Source of the DNA: Pascua guehoae
Lineage: Eukaryota > Basidiomycota > Tremellomycetes > Trichosporonales > Trichosporonaceae
NCBI GenBank assembly: GCA_001600415.1
Contig: BCJX01000002.1
Location: forward strand, 1,930,513 to 1,994,512
Direction of reading: 5' to 3'
DNA length: 64,000 nt
The translations under genes and the position numbers were made by a program. This document shows positions 1 to 11,332 of the stretch, piece by piece; position 1 is the first letter of the stretch; each line of letters begins with the position of its first letter. The notes under the pieces are model-generated. The model did no database searches, was not told where the DNA came from, and saw only the letters and a program-made list of their open reading frames with translations.

Positions 1-69
1 GGTACGCTTGTGGCAGCCTTGTGACAGCCTTGTCTCGGACTGCGGGCAAGCGGGCAAGCCATGTCAGCC

Positions 70-2950
70 TCACCGGCTAGTCGGCGACTCGACCTCGGGC
101 ACAGGCGTGAGTGCCTTCTGCAGACGCGCGGCTACCCGGTCCGTGTCGAGGGTAAACTGGGCGTCAAAGTCGGCCTCGCCTGGAGAGTCAACCTGGACGG
201 GCGAGTCAAACTGCGCTGGCGAGTCAACCGCAACGGGCGAGTCGACCTGAGCGGGTGAGTCGACCTGTGCAGGCGAGTCCACTTGGGCAGGCGAGTCGAC
301 TGGCAAGGGCGACGGCACCTTGGAAGGTGACTCGACAGGCATGGGCGAAGCAAACTCTGCTGGCGAGTCGCACGCAAGGGGCGAGGACACTTGCATCGGC
401 GATGCGACTTCGTCTGGCGACGCGACTTGGGCTGGCGACGCGACCTGGGCCGGCGACGCTACCTTGGCAGGCGAAGCACTCTTCACGGGTGACTCCATCA
501 TTGATGGCTCTTCTGTCATTGTGGAAGGTAAGTCGGTCTTGATGGGAGTGGCCGAGTCGAACGGGTCGGTACGCTCGTGTGCGGTAGCCCCTGCAGAGCT
601 CATGGATGACTTTGGAGACTCCACCAAGTTGGCAGTATTGCTCGATAAGCCCTCTGTCACTGGCCCTGGCAGTTTGTACGACTCGGACGGTTCTGATGAA
701 TCGCTCGTGAAAGAGTCCAACGACGACAGGCGGGCCATCGTAAGGTGACGCATCCTAACGGGTTAGTTGCAGTTAACTTTGTGCACGGGATTACCTACTT
801 TTGAACAGCCCGAACGACAGTACTGTCTTGTCAGCTACGCCTCGGACGGGAAAGCAAGTCGAGCAGCACTCACAACACACTGCGCAATGACGTAATGGCG
901 CTCTTGACCTCCTCGTTGGTGGGCTCCTCGAAGACCTTGCCAAAGTAGAACAGGTTGTCCTCGGTGGGGAGCAGCGGCAGGCTGCCCCACTCGATGACCC
1001 ATGGGTTTTCCTAGACGGTCAGCACTGCAGCAGGATGGAGCACTTACCCTAATGTCACGAAGCGTCCATCGCTTGTCGGGGTTCTTTTCCAACATTCCCT
1101 TGACAAGGGCCTGCAGGTCCGGGTGCCACTCGGACGGAATGACAGGGCTGGGAGAGTCAGTAAAGACGTCCCAGGACGCTGAACCCTTTGAACCCACTCC
1201 TTTTCGCGGACCATCTGGAACAGCTCGATAGGGTTTTCGACGTTGAACGGCAGGTGGCCTGTCAGCAAGCAGTACAAAGTGACGCCTGGTTGGTTAGCTG
1301 GGAGCGAGGAGGAAGCAACCAACCGAGAGCCCAGATGTCCACTGGCCTGCCGTGCACTGGAATGGCCGACCCTCCAAAGCACTCGGGGCTGAGGAATGCT
1401 GGGGTGCCACCTGCGTTGCGCAAGCTGTCGTCGCCCGTGGTAAACATTTCGGAAACACCAAAGTCGGCGAGCTTGACCATCTCGCGGTCGGCGCTGAAGA
1501 GGATGTTGTCTGGTTTGATCTGCGGGCGGTGTCAGCTCGTGCGGATGGGGAATGATGGAGGGATGCGTTTAAACATACGTCTCGGTGGGCAATACCATTC
1601 TCGTGGAGGTACTCGAGACCGAGGACGATCTGACGGAAGTACTCGCGCGTTTGGTATTCGGCAAAGGGAGGTGCAGTTTTGGACTCGTCAACACCCGCCG
1701 TGACCTGCATCAGTACGCCGCCAGGCAGGTACTCGAGCACGAGGAAGATGTCGTCGGCGTCGGGGACGGAGATGGCCTCGTAGAGTTTGGTGACCTGTTA
1801 TCGGTCAGTGTCTAGCCTTTGGGGCGGGCGATAGCGCGCGGCAACATACGTTGGGGTGGCTGGGCACGTCAGTACCAGTTCCAAGACAACCTAATGGGGC
1901 GATGACACAGCAACGCACTCTAGCTTCTTCATGACGGCAATCTCGCGACGGATGAGGCCCAGAGGGTCCTTGTCGTCTTCTGGGTCGTCCATACTGGCGC
2001 CTCGGGATTTAACCATTCCCGGAGCGGGCGTCTCGAGAAGTGCACGTCCGCGCTGGCCTGGGCGCATGCGGTGCTTTCGGCGTTCGCGCGCGAGGCGTGT
2101 CTGCTTCTCGAGAATGGCTTGCTTCTGGAGGCGGGCCTTTGAGAATTCCTTGATTGCCTGGGATCTGCGTCAGTCCATTGATCAAGCAAGAGACACCAGA
2201 CTGATCAAATGATCAAGATGCGCCACCTACGTATTCGGTGCCGGTGCCGACGTCGAGGCCGAGCATGACACTGGCATATGCGCCCTGGCCGAGCTTCTTG
2301 CCGATGCGGTACTGGTTGATCATGCGCTGGCCGTCGAGGCCGGTACGGTGCTCGCCCGACACGGTCTCGCGGACCTTGTGCTGCGAGCTCTGGCGGCGGC
2401 CATGGCGGGTAATGGGGCGGAAGTCGGGCGATGAGGGGTGGAGCGAGCTGCCGCCAATGGGGAACAGGTGGGGCGACGAGAGGGGAAGGGGGCCCGAGAG
2501 GGACGTGGTGCTAATGCTCGGCGACGAGTGGATCACAGACACGTCGTCGAGGCCCGACGACGCAAACGAGGAAGACGAAATGGTAGAGTGCCCGCGCGAT
2601 GGCGGTGGGAGCGATGGAGCGTTGGTCGACTGCGCCGTCGAGGTGGAGGTGAGTGCGGGGACGGCGTGCTCGTCCCCTTCGTCGGGCGAGTCGTACTGCA
2701 CTGGTTCCTCGGACACGGTCGACGTAGGGCGTGGGTTGGCAAGGTCGACGCCGAGAATGCCACCCTTTGGCCCGTCGATCGGGGTGGGTGGAGACACGAC
2801 GGTCTGTGGTGCCAGCGCTGCTACTGCGGGGCCGCGGCGGAGGGCGGCTCCATCGCGCAGGGTGCCGGTGCCAGTCGTGACAGATGGCTTTGCAGCAGAG
2901 TTGGCCGGTCGCTCGCCAGAGAGTGGACTGGATGTGTGTGGTGCAGACAT
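70..2950 (-). CDS. CaMKK/SNF1-activating-type Ser/Thr protein kinase, multi-exon
   Basis: Upstream kinase of the Sak1/Tos3/Elm1 (budding yeast), Ssp1 (fission yeast) and CaMKK family, which phosphorylates AMPK/SNF1-type kinases. After about 220 disordered Ser/Pro residues comes the glycine loop (KKLGQGAYASV), a long insert before the alpha-C helix typical of this family (ending DPLGLIRREIAVMKKLE), LEYLPGGVL, the HRD motif (GIAHRD), DFG (LADFGVSEMF), and the activation/P+1 segment NAGGTPAFLSPE. The C-lobe ends with EKNPDKRWTLRDI. Readable exons include 70-754, 874-1010 and 1048 upward. The splice between the P+1 lobe and the PVIPSEW segment near 1150-1200 could not be resolved. The start at 2950 (MSAPHTSS) is the first Met after a likely 5'UTR; an in-frame upstream extension to 3223 exists but reads like non-coding sequence. 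The last exon is an (S/D)-Ser-Pro repeat. Function is inferred from family; kinase identity is firm. Confidence 0.85.
175..500 (-). repeat. 18-bp coding minisatellite, Ser-Pro hexapeptide repeat
   Basis: About 18 consecutive copies of a six-residue unit with consensus x-x-V-(A/D)-S-P (for example ASPAQV, DSPAQV) in the last exon of the kinase. The period is exactly 18 bp, so copy number can change without frameshift. Each unit holds a minimal proline-directed phosphorylation site. Confidence 0.9.
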
Positions 2951-4679
2951 GGGAGGGTGGTGGGTGGGGGTGGTGAAGAAGAAGAAAAAGGAAGCAAGGT
3001 TAAATGTGAATGTGCAGAGGGCAGGGAAGCAAGAGAGACACTCTGACCAGACAACAGAGCGGGATGAGGTTGTGACACGCCCAAAACCAAACCAGACCAG
3101 TAGTAGTGCCGCCAGGGCGCCCAACGCCTGGGAATGCATCCCATCCTGGCAATCAAACGCTCGTGCCCGCGGCTTGTCTCGCGCTCCCTCCGTCAATTCC
3201 GCAACCCAAACGGGGGGGCCCAACTACTAGAGGGAAGGAGCCATGCATGCTGCTAGCGGTGTGGGTGCTGTGCTAGCCGCGTCGGCAGAGGCACCACAAT
3301 TGCACAGTTTTGTGCACTGACATGCAAGGGAGGAGGATGGTTTACAGGGACAGACCCAGACCCAGACTGCGCGGACCAAGGCCGAGCAGAGCTAGTTTAT
3401 GGCAGGGACACGTCCTCCGATCCTCCGAGCTGCCATCTACTTATTGTAGTGGGCATGGGCATGACAAGGGGGTCAATGACGGCGGTGGCACGCGTGGTAC
3501 ATCTGCATTTTGCCTGACCGCTGCCCGCGCGACGGCGCGCGACGGCGCTCTTGCCGTGCCGGTTTTTTTTTGTTTTGCCTGGCAGGAACAGGCGCTGTAG
3601 GCGCTGTAGGCGCTGCAGGGACGCAGCCACCGCTCGCTCGCTGCGGGTTACGACGTGCACGGACCAGCACATCGCGTGACGTCTGTGGCTTGATTAGGAT
3701 TCGCACACCTTTGTATTAACTTTTGGGGGAATCAAGACTATTCCAGTTTTAAAATCAGCCAAAAAAGACCACTCGGTTGTAATCGGTGGTGCCTGCATGC
3801 ACGCCGCACCGAGGGTTGGGTGCTGGGCGATGCGCAGCCCAGGACAGCGATGCGCAGGCGGTGGTGGGTCGTGGTCGGCTGCCTCGGTCCGCCCCGCGTC
3901 GCCAACCGAGCTATGCCAGGCTATGCCATCCGGCATGCTTATTGCTATGCCGAGCTGTGCTCTCTCCTGTCATGCTTGCCAACGACGACTGACCGACTGG
4001 TCCCTTGTAGCATAGTATTCCCTTCCCTGGTTGATCTCTTGGGTTTTCCTCTGTGCGCAGTCGTTGCGCAGTTGCGCAGGCCCGCCAAGAACATTTAACC
4101 AAAGTGTGATGTGACTCTGACACTTGATGTTCTGCACTACTGTACTGTCCCTGCACTGTCAACACGCATCGTATTCACCCGTTGGTGCACCGTTATTTTG
4201 CCAAGGCAAACAGCGTCATGTAGCATTGAGCACAGACCACTCTGATACCAACCCATCGTGCTCCGACGGGACCGGAATCGGAACCCAAGCCCCACCTATT
4301 CAGGTTCCTGCCCAAGTGATCGCCAGATCGCCAAGTCTTACAAGTCTCCGACCAAAACGCAAACGCGAGCGAAGGAAGGAAGGAAGGCGTCGGGTTCTCG
4401 AGGCAACGAGATCCCGAATCTCGTCAATCTCGCAGTCGCTGTAGGGTCGCGACGTTTGAACCAACTTTGTTTCTCTCGTCTCTCTTCTGTCACTACCACC
4501 ACCATGCATTTGTGGGTCGAGAATATAAAAGGATCAAAATATAGCTGGCAGCACGTGTCCCATGCAAAGGATACAAGGTCGACCTTGAAGATAGAGTCTG
4601 CTCATCTTAAAGATAGCTTTTTTTGCTCCAAAGTCGCCTGACGCTCGGGCCGCGGGTGGACAGAGGCGCCTGACATGTT
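2951..4679. other. Intergenic: kinase promoter and 3' side of BTB gene A
   Basis: No supportable gene. Open frames here have no domain signature or splice structure. Contains short direct repeats (gcgctgtag near 3592-3616) and a T-run at 3564-3572. Confidence 0.6.
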
Positions 4680-5714
4680 TCAAACGTTGCCGGACGCGGT
4701 CATGTCCGAAGATGATGCTTGCGGACCTGTCGCCGTTCCATGCCTGTTCGTGTGTGAGCACAAACGCCATGTAGGTAACCCGCGACTCACTCCTGTATTG
4801 CTTGAGATACTTTGAAAAGAGCTGGGAGCAAATATACATGCCAAACGTCTCGTCTCCGAGGGGGTACGCGGGCGCGACGCGGGGCAGGGTGGCGCGCATG
4901 AGCGCCCAGAGATAGGCCTTTGGCATTTCGTCAAACAGCTCTGCATCCCACGTGCCCGGATAGTACTGCATGGCCGGGAGGCGGCGGCCGTGCTCTACGC
5001 CCTCCCAGAGCGTGCGGGCGAGGTACGTGTCCGAGTGGCGCTTCATGGCCTCGATGGCCGCGTTGGCGAGAATGTCGTCCTCGAGGTGCGCCGCGGTGCG
5101 GAACACGTGCAGCGCCTGAAACTCTATGTTTTCATAGTAGAGCTTGAACTGGATGTGGCCCACGAGGATCTTGTACCCGGCCGTAAACTCATACTTGTGC
5201 GCGAGGCGCAGGGCCTGCGTCAGGCTCCCCATCAGCGGCCACTCGGGGAGCGGGACGCCGTCGAGACGCAGGTCGTGCTCGTCGGACAGCAGGTCGAAGA
5301 GGAGACGCAGCGCAGACGCCGTCTCAAAGTCGCCGTCGTACAGCGAGATGCCCTGCGACATGGGACGGTGGCACATCTTGATCATGCAGTAGAAGACCGA
5401 GCTGCAGTTGCGAGTTAGACTGCGAAGAGCGCATACGGAAGCAGGTGAAAAACCAACCCCTGCCTGATAATCGCCCCGGGGACGTAAAAGGTAACCCCGT
5501 CAGACGAGGTGATCTTGTATCGTCCCGACGGAATGCGGTAGTTGATGTCCACGACCTCGACCTCGGCGTCGTCGTCTTCGTCACCTTCGTCCCGGTCCGT
5601 GTCGAAATGCGTCTCGGGAGACGGCGACGACGAGAGGGACGGGCTCTCGGGCTCGAAAGTGAGCTCCGAGGGCGCGCTCGCAATGTCGTCGGAAGTATGC
5701 CTGGGTTCGTCCAT
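4680..5714 (-). CDS. BTB-like family protein, array copy A (most diverged)
   Basis: First of seven tandem paralogs. Proposed exons are 5458-5714, 4791-5401 and 4680-4726, summing to 304 codons. Exon 1 has an acidic Ser-rich N-terminus and then the first BTB strands (ITSSDGVTFYVP). The phase-2 intron falls where all copies split, before SVF-x-x-M. Exon 2 carries the hairpin DGDFETASALRLLFDLLSDE, the HKYEF-type helix, and the C-terminal WDAELFDEMPKAYLWAL block. A GTGAGT donor at the position conserved in its paralogs leads to a last exon ending TASGNV. If that intron is retained, the frame stays open to 4534. BTB proteins often serve as cullin-3 adaptors or oligomerisation modules, but no function can be assigned here. 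The intron 1 donor (GTTGGT) is weak. Confidence 0.72.
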
Positions 5715-7148
5715 GGTTGTCTTGCGATGAGGAGAATGGAGAAATGGTAATGCATGTTGCGCTCAAGAGCACATTTATACGTCCAGTGCATGACTGCAAG
5801 ACGAAGAACGCATGCGATAGAGGTGTCTCATGGTTGGAAGAGCTTGTGGACGCAAGCGGCGGCCAGTTTCGCCGCAAGTGGAACATTGGCTTGTTTCGTT
5901 TGCCACTCCACCGCCGAGGTGCCACCCGTCATGTTCGTGGAGGGCGGTTTGTCCTACAGAGTATCACCAACAAGCAAGGATGTGTGAACAGGGGCCGCAA
6001 AGTGCTGGGTAATACAGGTGGGGCCGCAAAGCATTGAGACTGCCACATTGAGCTCGGTCGCACGCGAGGTTGAGCGTGGACACTCGCTACATCACTCCAA
6101 TGCCAGTAAGAAGCGCGTGTATCAGGGTACGGCGGGCCGCTACTGTAGGCGCAGCGCAGCACATCAACGACTACAGCCTCGAGACAAGGGTCGGAGATGA
6201 CATCTTCTGTATGAGGTCCTGCGGCTCAACGTGATGATAACCTTTGGCACACCCCCACAGTCTTTGTTGGCACACCCCTCCCAGCATGGGTTTCACCAAG
6301 CGTTTGAGCAGGAACCTATGGATTGTTGGGTAACATGAAAGCATCCTCTTGCCCTTGTGTAGAAGACTGTCCTCTTTCTCCCCAGCATGTTTGTTTGCAT
6401 GTTTATCCATGCAGATTGTCAAGAACTTGAGCTTGAAAGTGCTGGTGATCATCATCAAGTCCAGGATGGAGGCGGCAGAGAATCTCCGTCTGTGATCCGT
6501 GAACTCTGAAATGCTTGAAAGTGCGCATCTGGAGGGGTGGGGGTGTGCAAACGAAGGTCGAAGGGGGGGAGGGGGGGGGGCAAAGGTAAACATCCTCAAC
6601 GTGGCAGTCTCAATACTTTCCGGTCACACCTGTAGTTGTTGCACCGTATTCCAGTAGCAACCGGGCCGACAAGCACTGGTGGCAGCGCCTACTTTGCCCA
6701 TTCGAGTTCAACACGTCATACCACACCCGTACCGACGTTCACGAGCATACGGCAAGCGTCGTGACGCTTTGACTGGTTGCAACGGAGCTGATTGGCCTTG
6801 CCCTCTCGTCCTGCGCCGTTTTTGGAGTCTGCACATTGATTATAAGCCCGCCCTCGTGGGTGCAGTAGTGCACCATTATCTCAGCGCTATAAAGGTCGTT
6901 TGAGTCTCGACATTGCTAGTGTGTATATAACCAGCCGAGTACGGTCGCCACAAGGGGCAAGACGATGGTTGCCGAACTGATATAGGTGGGGCTAAGGGGC
7001 GTGGCTTGAGGAAAAGTCCGCCCATGATGGTCATGGGCGAGAAGGAATGGGGATCGGTATGGGATGTCGCAGGAATATTTGAGAGGCGGCTGCACTGCTC
7101 GACGCCGATGGCGACCGGAGATTGAAGCATGTTTCGATACGTAGCTTC
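5715..7148. other. Intergenic spacer between BTB copies A and B
   Basis: No convincing gene. A 142-residue open frame on the minus strand (6171-6599) has no recognisable domain. A G-rich tract (7 G, A, 10 G) lies near 6563-6580, and TATA-like AT-rich stretches occur near 6840 and 6925. Confidence 0.5.
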
Positions 7149-8052
7149 CTACGAGACTACTGCAAATGCGAATGACGTCCCTGCAATTGTCAGCTTTCGA
7201 GTACCTCCTTACTCACTCTTGGCGAGGGAGAGAAAACGGCTAAAACGCGCGGCCACATCTCTCGAGTAATATTCAGAGTACTCTGTGCCATCATTGGGAC
7301 GGTGACGACTGGCAGGGTGTGAAGCCCTCCCGAGAGCCCATGCGTAGGTTATCGGGATGACTTGGATGAGGCTTACGGGCCAGGTGGAAATCTCGAGCCC
7401 ACAGTGGGTGGTAACAAAGTTGCCGTACTTGTCTTTGTCCAAGTCAATGGGGGTGAAGTTGTTTGAGGCCGTTTTTGCTAGATCCATTACGGCTTTGCAG
7501 GCGAGGGTCGGCTCGTCAAGGCTGGCAACCAGAGAGAACCAAGCCATCGCGAATTCCGGCGTAGGTGTCCGGTGAAGCAAGCAAAAGGTTCCCAGACCCT
7601 GTGCGTAGGCCTGTCTGAACTTGTATTTCTTGGCGAAGAGGAGAGTGTTCCTCCATACGATCAACGTGGGGCGTTCGCCAAGTGCAGTTCCGTCCAATCG
7701 TTCGCCGCTGATGAGTCGGAGAAGGAGGTAGATGACATCTGACGTTTCGATCTCGTTATCGACGAGGTGAATGTCACGCTTCAAGGTCGAGGCTTTCGCC
7801 ATGCCCGAAAAGACCGAGCTGTGGATTTGGTAAGCAAAGGGACTAGGGCAGTGTGCGGTGTGAACCAACTGACGACTGGAGAAGCTGGGGTGAAGTGAAG
7901 CCAAACGCCTTGTGGTCCGAGGAGACGACACGGAAGTCGGCCCCCGCCGAAGGAAAGTGGTCAGAGTAGTCGGCGTACTCCTCCCGTTCAGGGGTGGTGA
8001 CAACAGATCTGGGGGAAGAGTCGGCCGGTGTGGAAGGTGCCGTCGGGGCCAT
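7149..8052 (-). CDS. BTB-like family protein, array copy B
   Basis: Exons 7874-8052, 7217-7818 and 7149-7180 sum to 270 codons. Exon 1 ends with the family signature (VVSSDHKAFGFTSPQLLQS) split by a phase-2 intron; exon 2 resumes SVFSGMAKAS and IHLVDNEIET, then LLLRLISGERLDG, KKYKFRQAY and the C-terminal STWPVSLIQVIPITYAWAL block and RFLSLAK. A conserved GTGAGT donor leads to a short last exon; two acceptors (TTGCAG) give tails in the same frame. The chosen ATG at 8052 lies inside a 96-bp duplicated unit; the other copy of the unit has GTG at the matching codon. Function unknown. Confidence 0.78.
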
Positions 8053-8183
8053 GTTGGAAGGAGGTCGGAAGTTGAGCAGTGGAGAGGGGGTGGGGACAAC
8101 AGAGCTGGGGGAAGAGTCGGCCGGTGTGGGAGAAGCCTTCGGGGGCACGTTGCGAGGATGTCGGAAGTTGAGCAGTGGAGAGG
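7992..8183. repeat. 96-bp direct tandem duplication at the 5' end of BTB copy B
   Basis: Two imperfect copies (about 7992-8087 and 8088-8183), period 96 bp, both containing the run encoding TPADSSP and LLNFR. The copy nearer the BTB core supplies the ATG; the distal copy has GTG there, so it is either 5'UTR or an N-terminal extension. Confidence 0.85.
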
Positions 8184-9323
8184 ATGGGTAAAAAGGCAAA
8201 GTGTGGAGGGGAGCAAAGACGAGTGATGAAGAGGAGAGAGGAAGCAGGCAGGGTTGGGGGCGAGTGGTGAAGGCAACGAGAGCCGAAGGGGGGTTTAAAA
8301 GGACAAGTGGTAAAGCACGAGTGGCGAAAGAAGCGGACAATGACGAGTCGTTTCCAGCAGTGCTGTGCATGCTGTGTTCTCGGCTGAGCATGCGGCTGCG
8401 CTCTACGCAGGGCCCCGAGCGTGATCTGGGCATGGTTCAAGTCTGCGATACCGTGCAGTGCTGTGTTCACGACAAGAACCATTCGACACACGCCCAAGCT
8501 GGGTGGTCGGGCACTTTCACAACGCACCTCGCCTTTGCAATGCCTTTGTATTAATTGTATTCAGCGAGGCGCGCGTGTCAAGTTGGCCACATGAGAGCAT
8601 GACAAGGTGGCGCACAAAACGCGTACAACGACGTGCAGCATACAACCATGGCCAGCACGAGGTCGTGCGCGTTGATATCGAATACCGGGCAAACGGGGTG
8701 CACCGCTTTGAGCTCACAGATCTCCTTTATTATGATATTTGTGCACGATCTCAAGGCTGGGAACATGCTCAGCCACCTCAAGATGCCCAAAGCTCGCGAG
8801 GCACAGTTGCCGCTTCTTCTGCGCGGGCGCCTTCAAGCCAACGCAGTCTGTCCCAACGTCCGTAACCATGCAGTACCACCCAGGCAGCACTGTGACTCTC
8901 TACGCTGTTCAGGGGGAGTGGTTGGTCTCGAACTCTCTTGGTACCACCAGTAAACTTGGACATGCACATTCATTCATAAACTCCTTCTCGTTGTTGCTGT
9001 GCGTGACAAACTGGGCCGGATAAGCCGTCTGCCAGAATTCAGTATCTCTCAAGTACATAAACAAAGAAGCGTATTGTCGTCACAGTGGGGCAGTGGTGCT
9101 CGGATGTCGAAAGGGATCATTGTATCGCGAAGGGCATGGGTTGGAGGAAAGCCATTGACGGTGTGTGTCGAGACGACAGGAGAGGCGAAGGAAGGTCGGG
9201 AAAGAATGTGGCAGTAGATGTTGGGAACCGATGTCACAAGTTGGGGCTTGATTACTTGGGTGACCAACGGGTGGGAGTGTGGATGTGTGGCTGGACCCAT
9301 TCGAATGAGACTGCAATACATCC
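8053..9323. other. Intergenic spacer between BTB copies B and C
   Basis: Apart from the distal half of the 96-bp duplication and the block shared with the next spacer (8488-8658), nothing gene-like was seen. Confidence 0.55.
8488..8658. repeat. Duplicated spacer block, copy 1
   Basis: About 170 bp highly similar to 10544-10696. Identical runs include the segment starting acacgcccaagctgggtgg, then gcctttgtatt, cagcgaggcgcgcg, cacaaaacg and ccatggccagc. It lies upstream of copy B as the second block lies upstream of copy C, so it is a relic of tandem duplication that carried promoter sequence. Confidence 0.85.
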
Positions 9324-10329
9324 TCACATCGGCTGGCCCTCTGCATTCATTAGCCCCAATATCTATTTGGACTCACTTTTAGCGAGAGCAAGGAAATGCT
9401 TGAAGCGCTTGGGAATGTTGTGCGAGTAATAGTCACCGGCACCGTAGTCTACGACCTTGCCAGTCGACGTCCCGACGCAGGTAGGCTTGCGCTTCGGTTC
9501 GACGGCCCTCTCAAAAGCCGACACGTAGGTTGTCGGCATTCCTTGGATGAGGTCGACTGGCCACGAAGCGAAGCGAAGTGCTCCCCGAGAGGTTGCATAC
9601 TCGCCGTCCTCGTCAGCGTGCTCTGGGAGGGGCTGGTCCCCAAGCCGAACGTGCTTGAAGTCTTGTTTAGTCATTTCGGCAACAGCGTCGTGGGCAAGAT
9701 CCTCCTCGTCCAAGCGGGCGGCGAGGCACAATAGCCTCCTGGCGTCCTCTTGGCTCAGCTTGCGGTACTGGGCGGTGTTATTGTAAAGCATGGAGCACAT
9801 CGCGACCCCCTGTATGTAGGCTTGTGCAAAATCGTACTTTTTGGCAAGGAGGAGCGTGTTCTCCCACATGGCGAAGGAAGGGCGGTCTGAGTCGTCTTTG
9901 TCAATTCGATCGCCGCAAAGGAGCTGGAGTAGGAGGTGGATGCTCTTCGACGTCTCAATCTCGTCGTCAACGAGGTGAATGTCGCTCTTCGTGGTAGATG
10001 CTTTCACCATGTCGGCGAAGACTTGACTAGGTTGTTGTGAGCAGATGTACTAACGTTGGGTCGAGCTAGAGTATCGGCTAGAGAACTAACGACTGGAGAA
10101 GTTGGGCAGAAGTGAATCCGAACGCCACGTTGTCCGAGGAGATGACGCAAAACTCGGCACCCGACGGAGGGAAGCGGGCAGAATGAGGGGGAGAGCCTTC
10201 AGCCGTAGAACCGGGCTGTAAAAGAATATCGGGGCCTGACGTCGATGTAGAACGGGTAGGAGGCTTCGATACCGAGCGGCTGGAGCGTGAGGCTGACTTG
10301 GTCTTCTTTTTGTGGCGCGTCGGGGACAT
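9324..10329 (-). CDS. BTB-like family protein, array copy C
   Basis: Exons 10091-10329, 9377-10026 and 9324-9340 sum to 301 codons. The N-terminus is basic (MSPTRHKKKTKSASRSSR), then CVISSDNVAFGFTSAQLLQS with the phase-2 intron, then QVFADMVKAS, IHLVDDEIETSKS, LLLQLLCGDRIDK, KKYDFAQAY, CLAARLDEEDLAHDAV, ASWPVDLIQGMPTTY and RFKHFLALAK. The last exon is only 17 nt, reached through the conserved phase-1 GTGAGT donor with a GCTAAT branch site, and adds KGQPM. Without splicing, translation would end a few codons past the donor. Confidence 0.8.
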
Positions 10330-11332
10330 AGTTACTGGATGCCGAGGGGATAGGTAAAGGAGGTGAAGGAAGAGAAGGAGAATTAGGTGAAAGAGACTTT
10401 ATAGAACCAACGGCCGTGTGACCGCCTGGGTGGGCGGCGCAGAACCATCAGCAGGGCGCAGCAGCAAGCCTTTGGACCTGATGACCTCATGGGTGAGCTA
10501 CGCCGTGCGAGTGCTCACGACATGCACCACTGAACACACGCAGACACGCCCAAGCTGGGTGGTCGGGCACTTTCAGAACGCCACCTCGCCTTTTCAGTGC
10601 CTTTGTATTCAGCGAGGCGCGCGCGTGTCCAGTTAGTCACATGCCAAAGTGGTGCACAAAACGTGGGCAACGTGCAGCGTGCACCCATGGCCAGCCATCA
10701 GCTACGCCGTGCACCCCACCAAGCGTGGCCGTGCAATCAGGTCAGTGGGAATATCAAGGCCGACGGGGGTTGGCAGCAGAGGTGGTAGTGCGCGCGACTT
10801 GGAGTTGTGGCCGCAAGCCCGTACCCAGTGGTCACAAAGAGGATGTGGGCGACTGTGAAAAACAAGGGCGACGTGCCACACACCAACCCAGCTTTCTGTG
10901 CCGTGTGCACAAAGCACCTCAGCGCCATTTGACAGTTGCGACGAGCTCGCTGTTTCTCGCTGCCACTGGGCCAGATCTTTGGGCATTCGCATCGTTTCAC
11001 CCATCCGTGCGGTTGATGTGCACGCCAATACATCAGGTATCTGCTACCTGTGGGGCTCGTAAATAGGCTGGGCACTGCCGGCCGAATCGGCGATGGCTGT
11101 CGAAGTGATACTCGCAGTTGGATGGTGCTGTCGGAGGTGAGGTCGGTGTCGAAAGGTATCGCGGATGGTTTACAAGCGATACACACGAAGTACGTAGTGG
11201 GTGTTACCGGAGTCGATGGTCGCAGACAGTCATATTCATGAGGATGGACGTCGGGATGGGAAAACTGCGTCGAGCGCGGACGGGCCTGTTTGCTCTCGGC
11301 TGGCTCGCGCATCACGATAAAAACATAGCCGT
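10330..11332. other. Intergenic spacer between BTB copies C and D
   Basis: Holds copy 2 of the duplicated spacer block and no supportable gene. A long minus-strand frame across 10737-11615 is out of frame with copy D and has no domain. Confidence 0.55.
10544..10696. repeat. Duplicated spacer block, copy 2
   Basis: Counterpart of 8488-8658, slightly shortened by small deletions (for example a missing attaattgt-type segment). Confidence 0.85.

Noticed and set aside
320..748. Plus-strand frame of 142 codons opposite the Ser-Pro repeat
   Set aside because: Mirror of the minus-strand 18-bp minisatellite; repeats keep several frames open.
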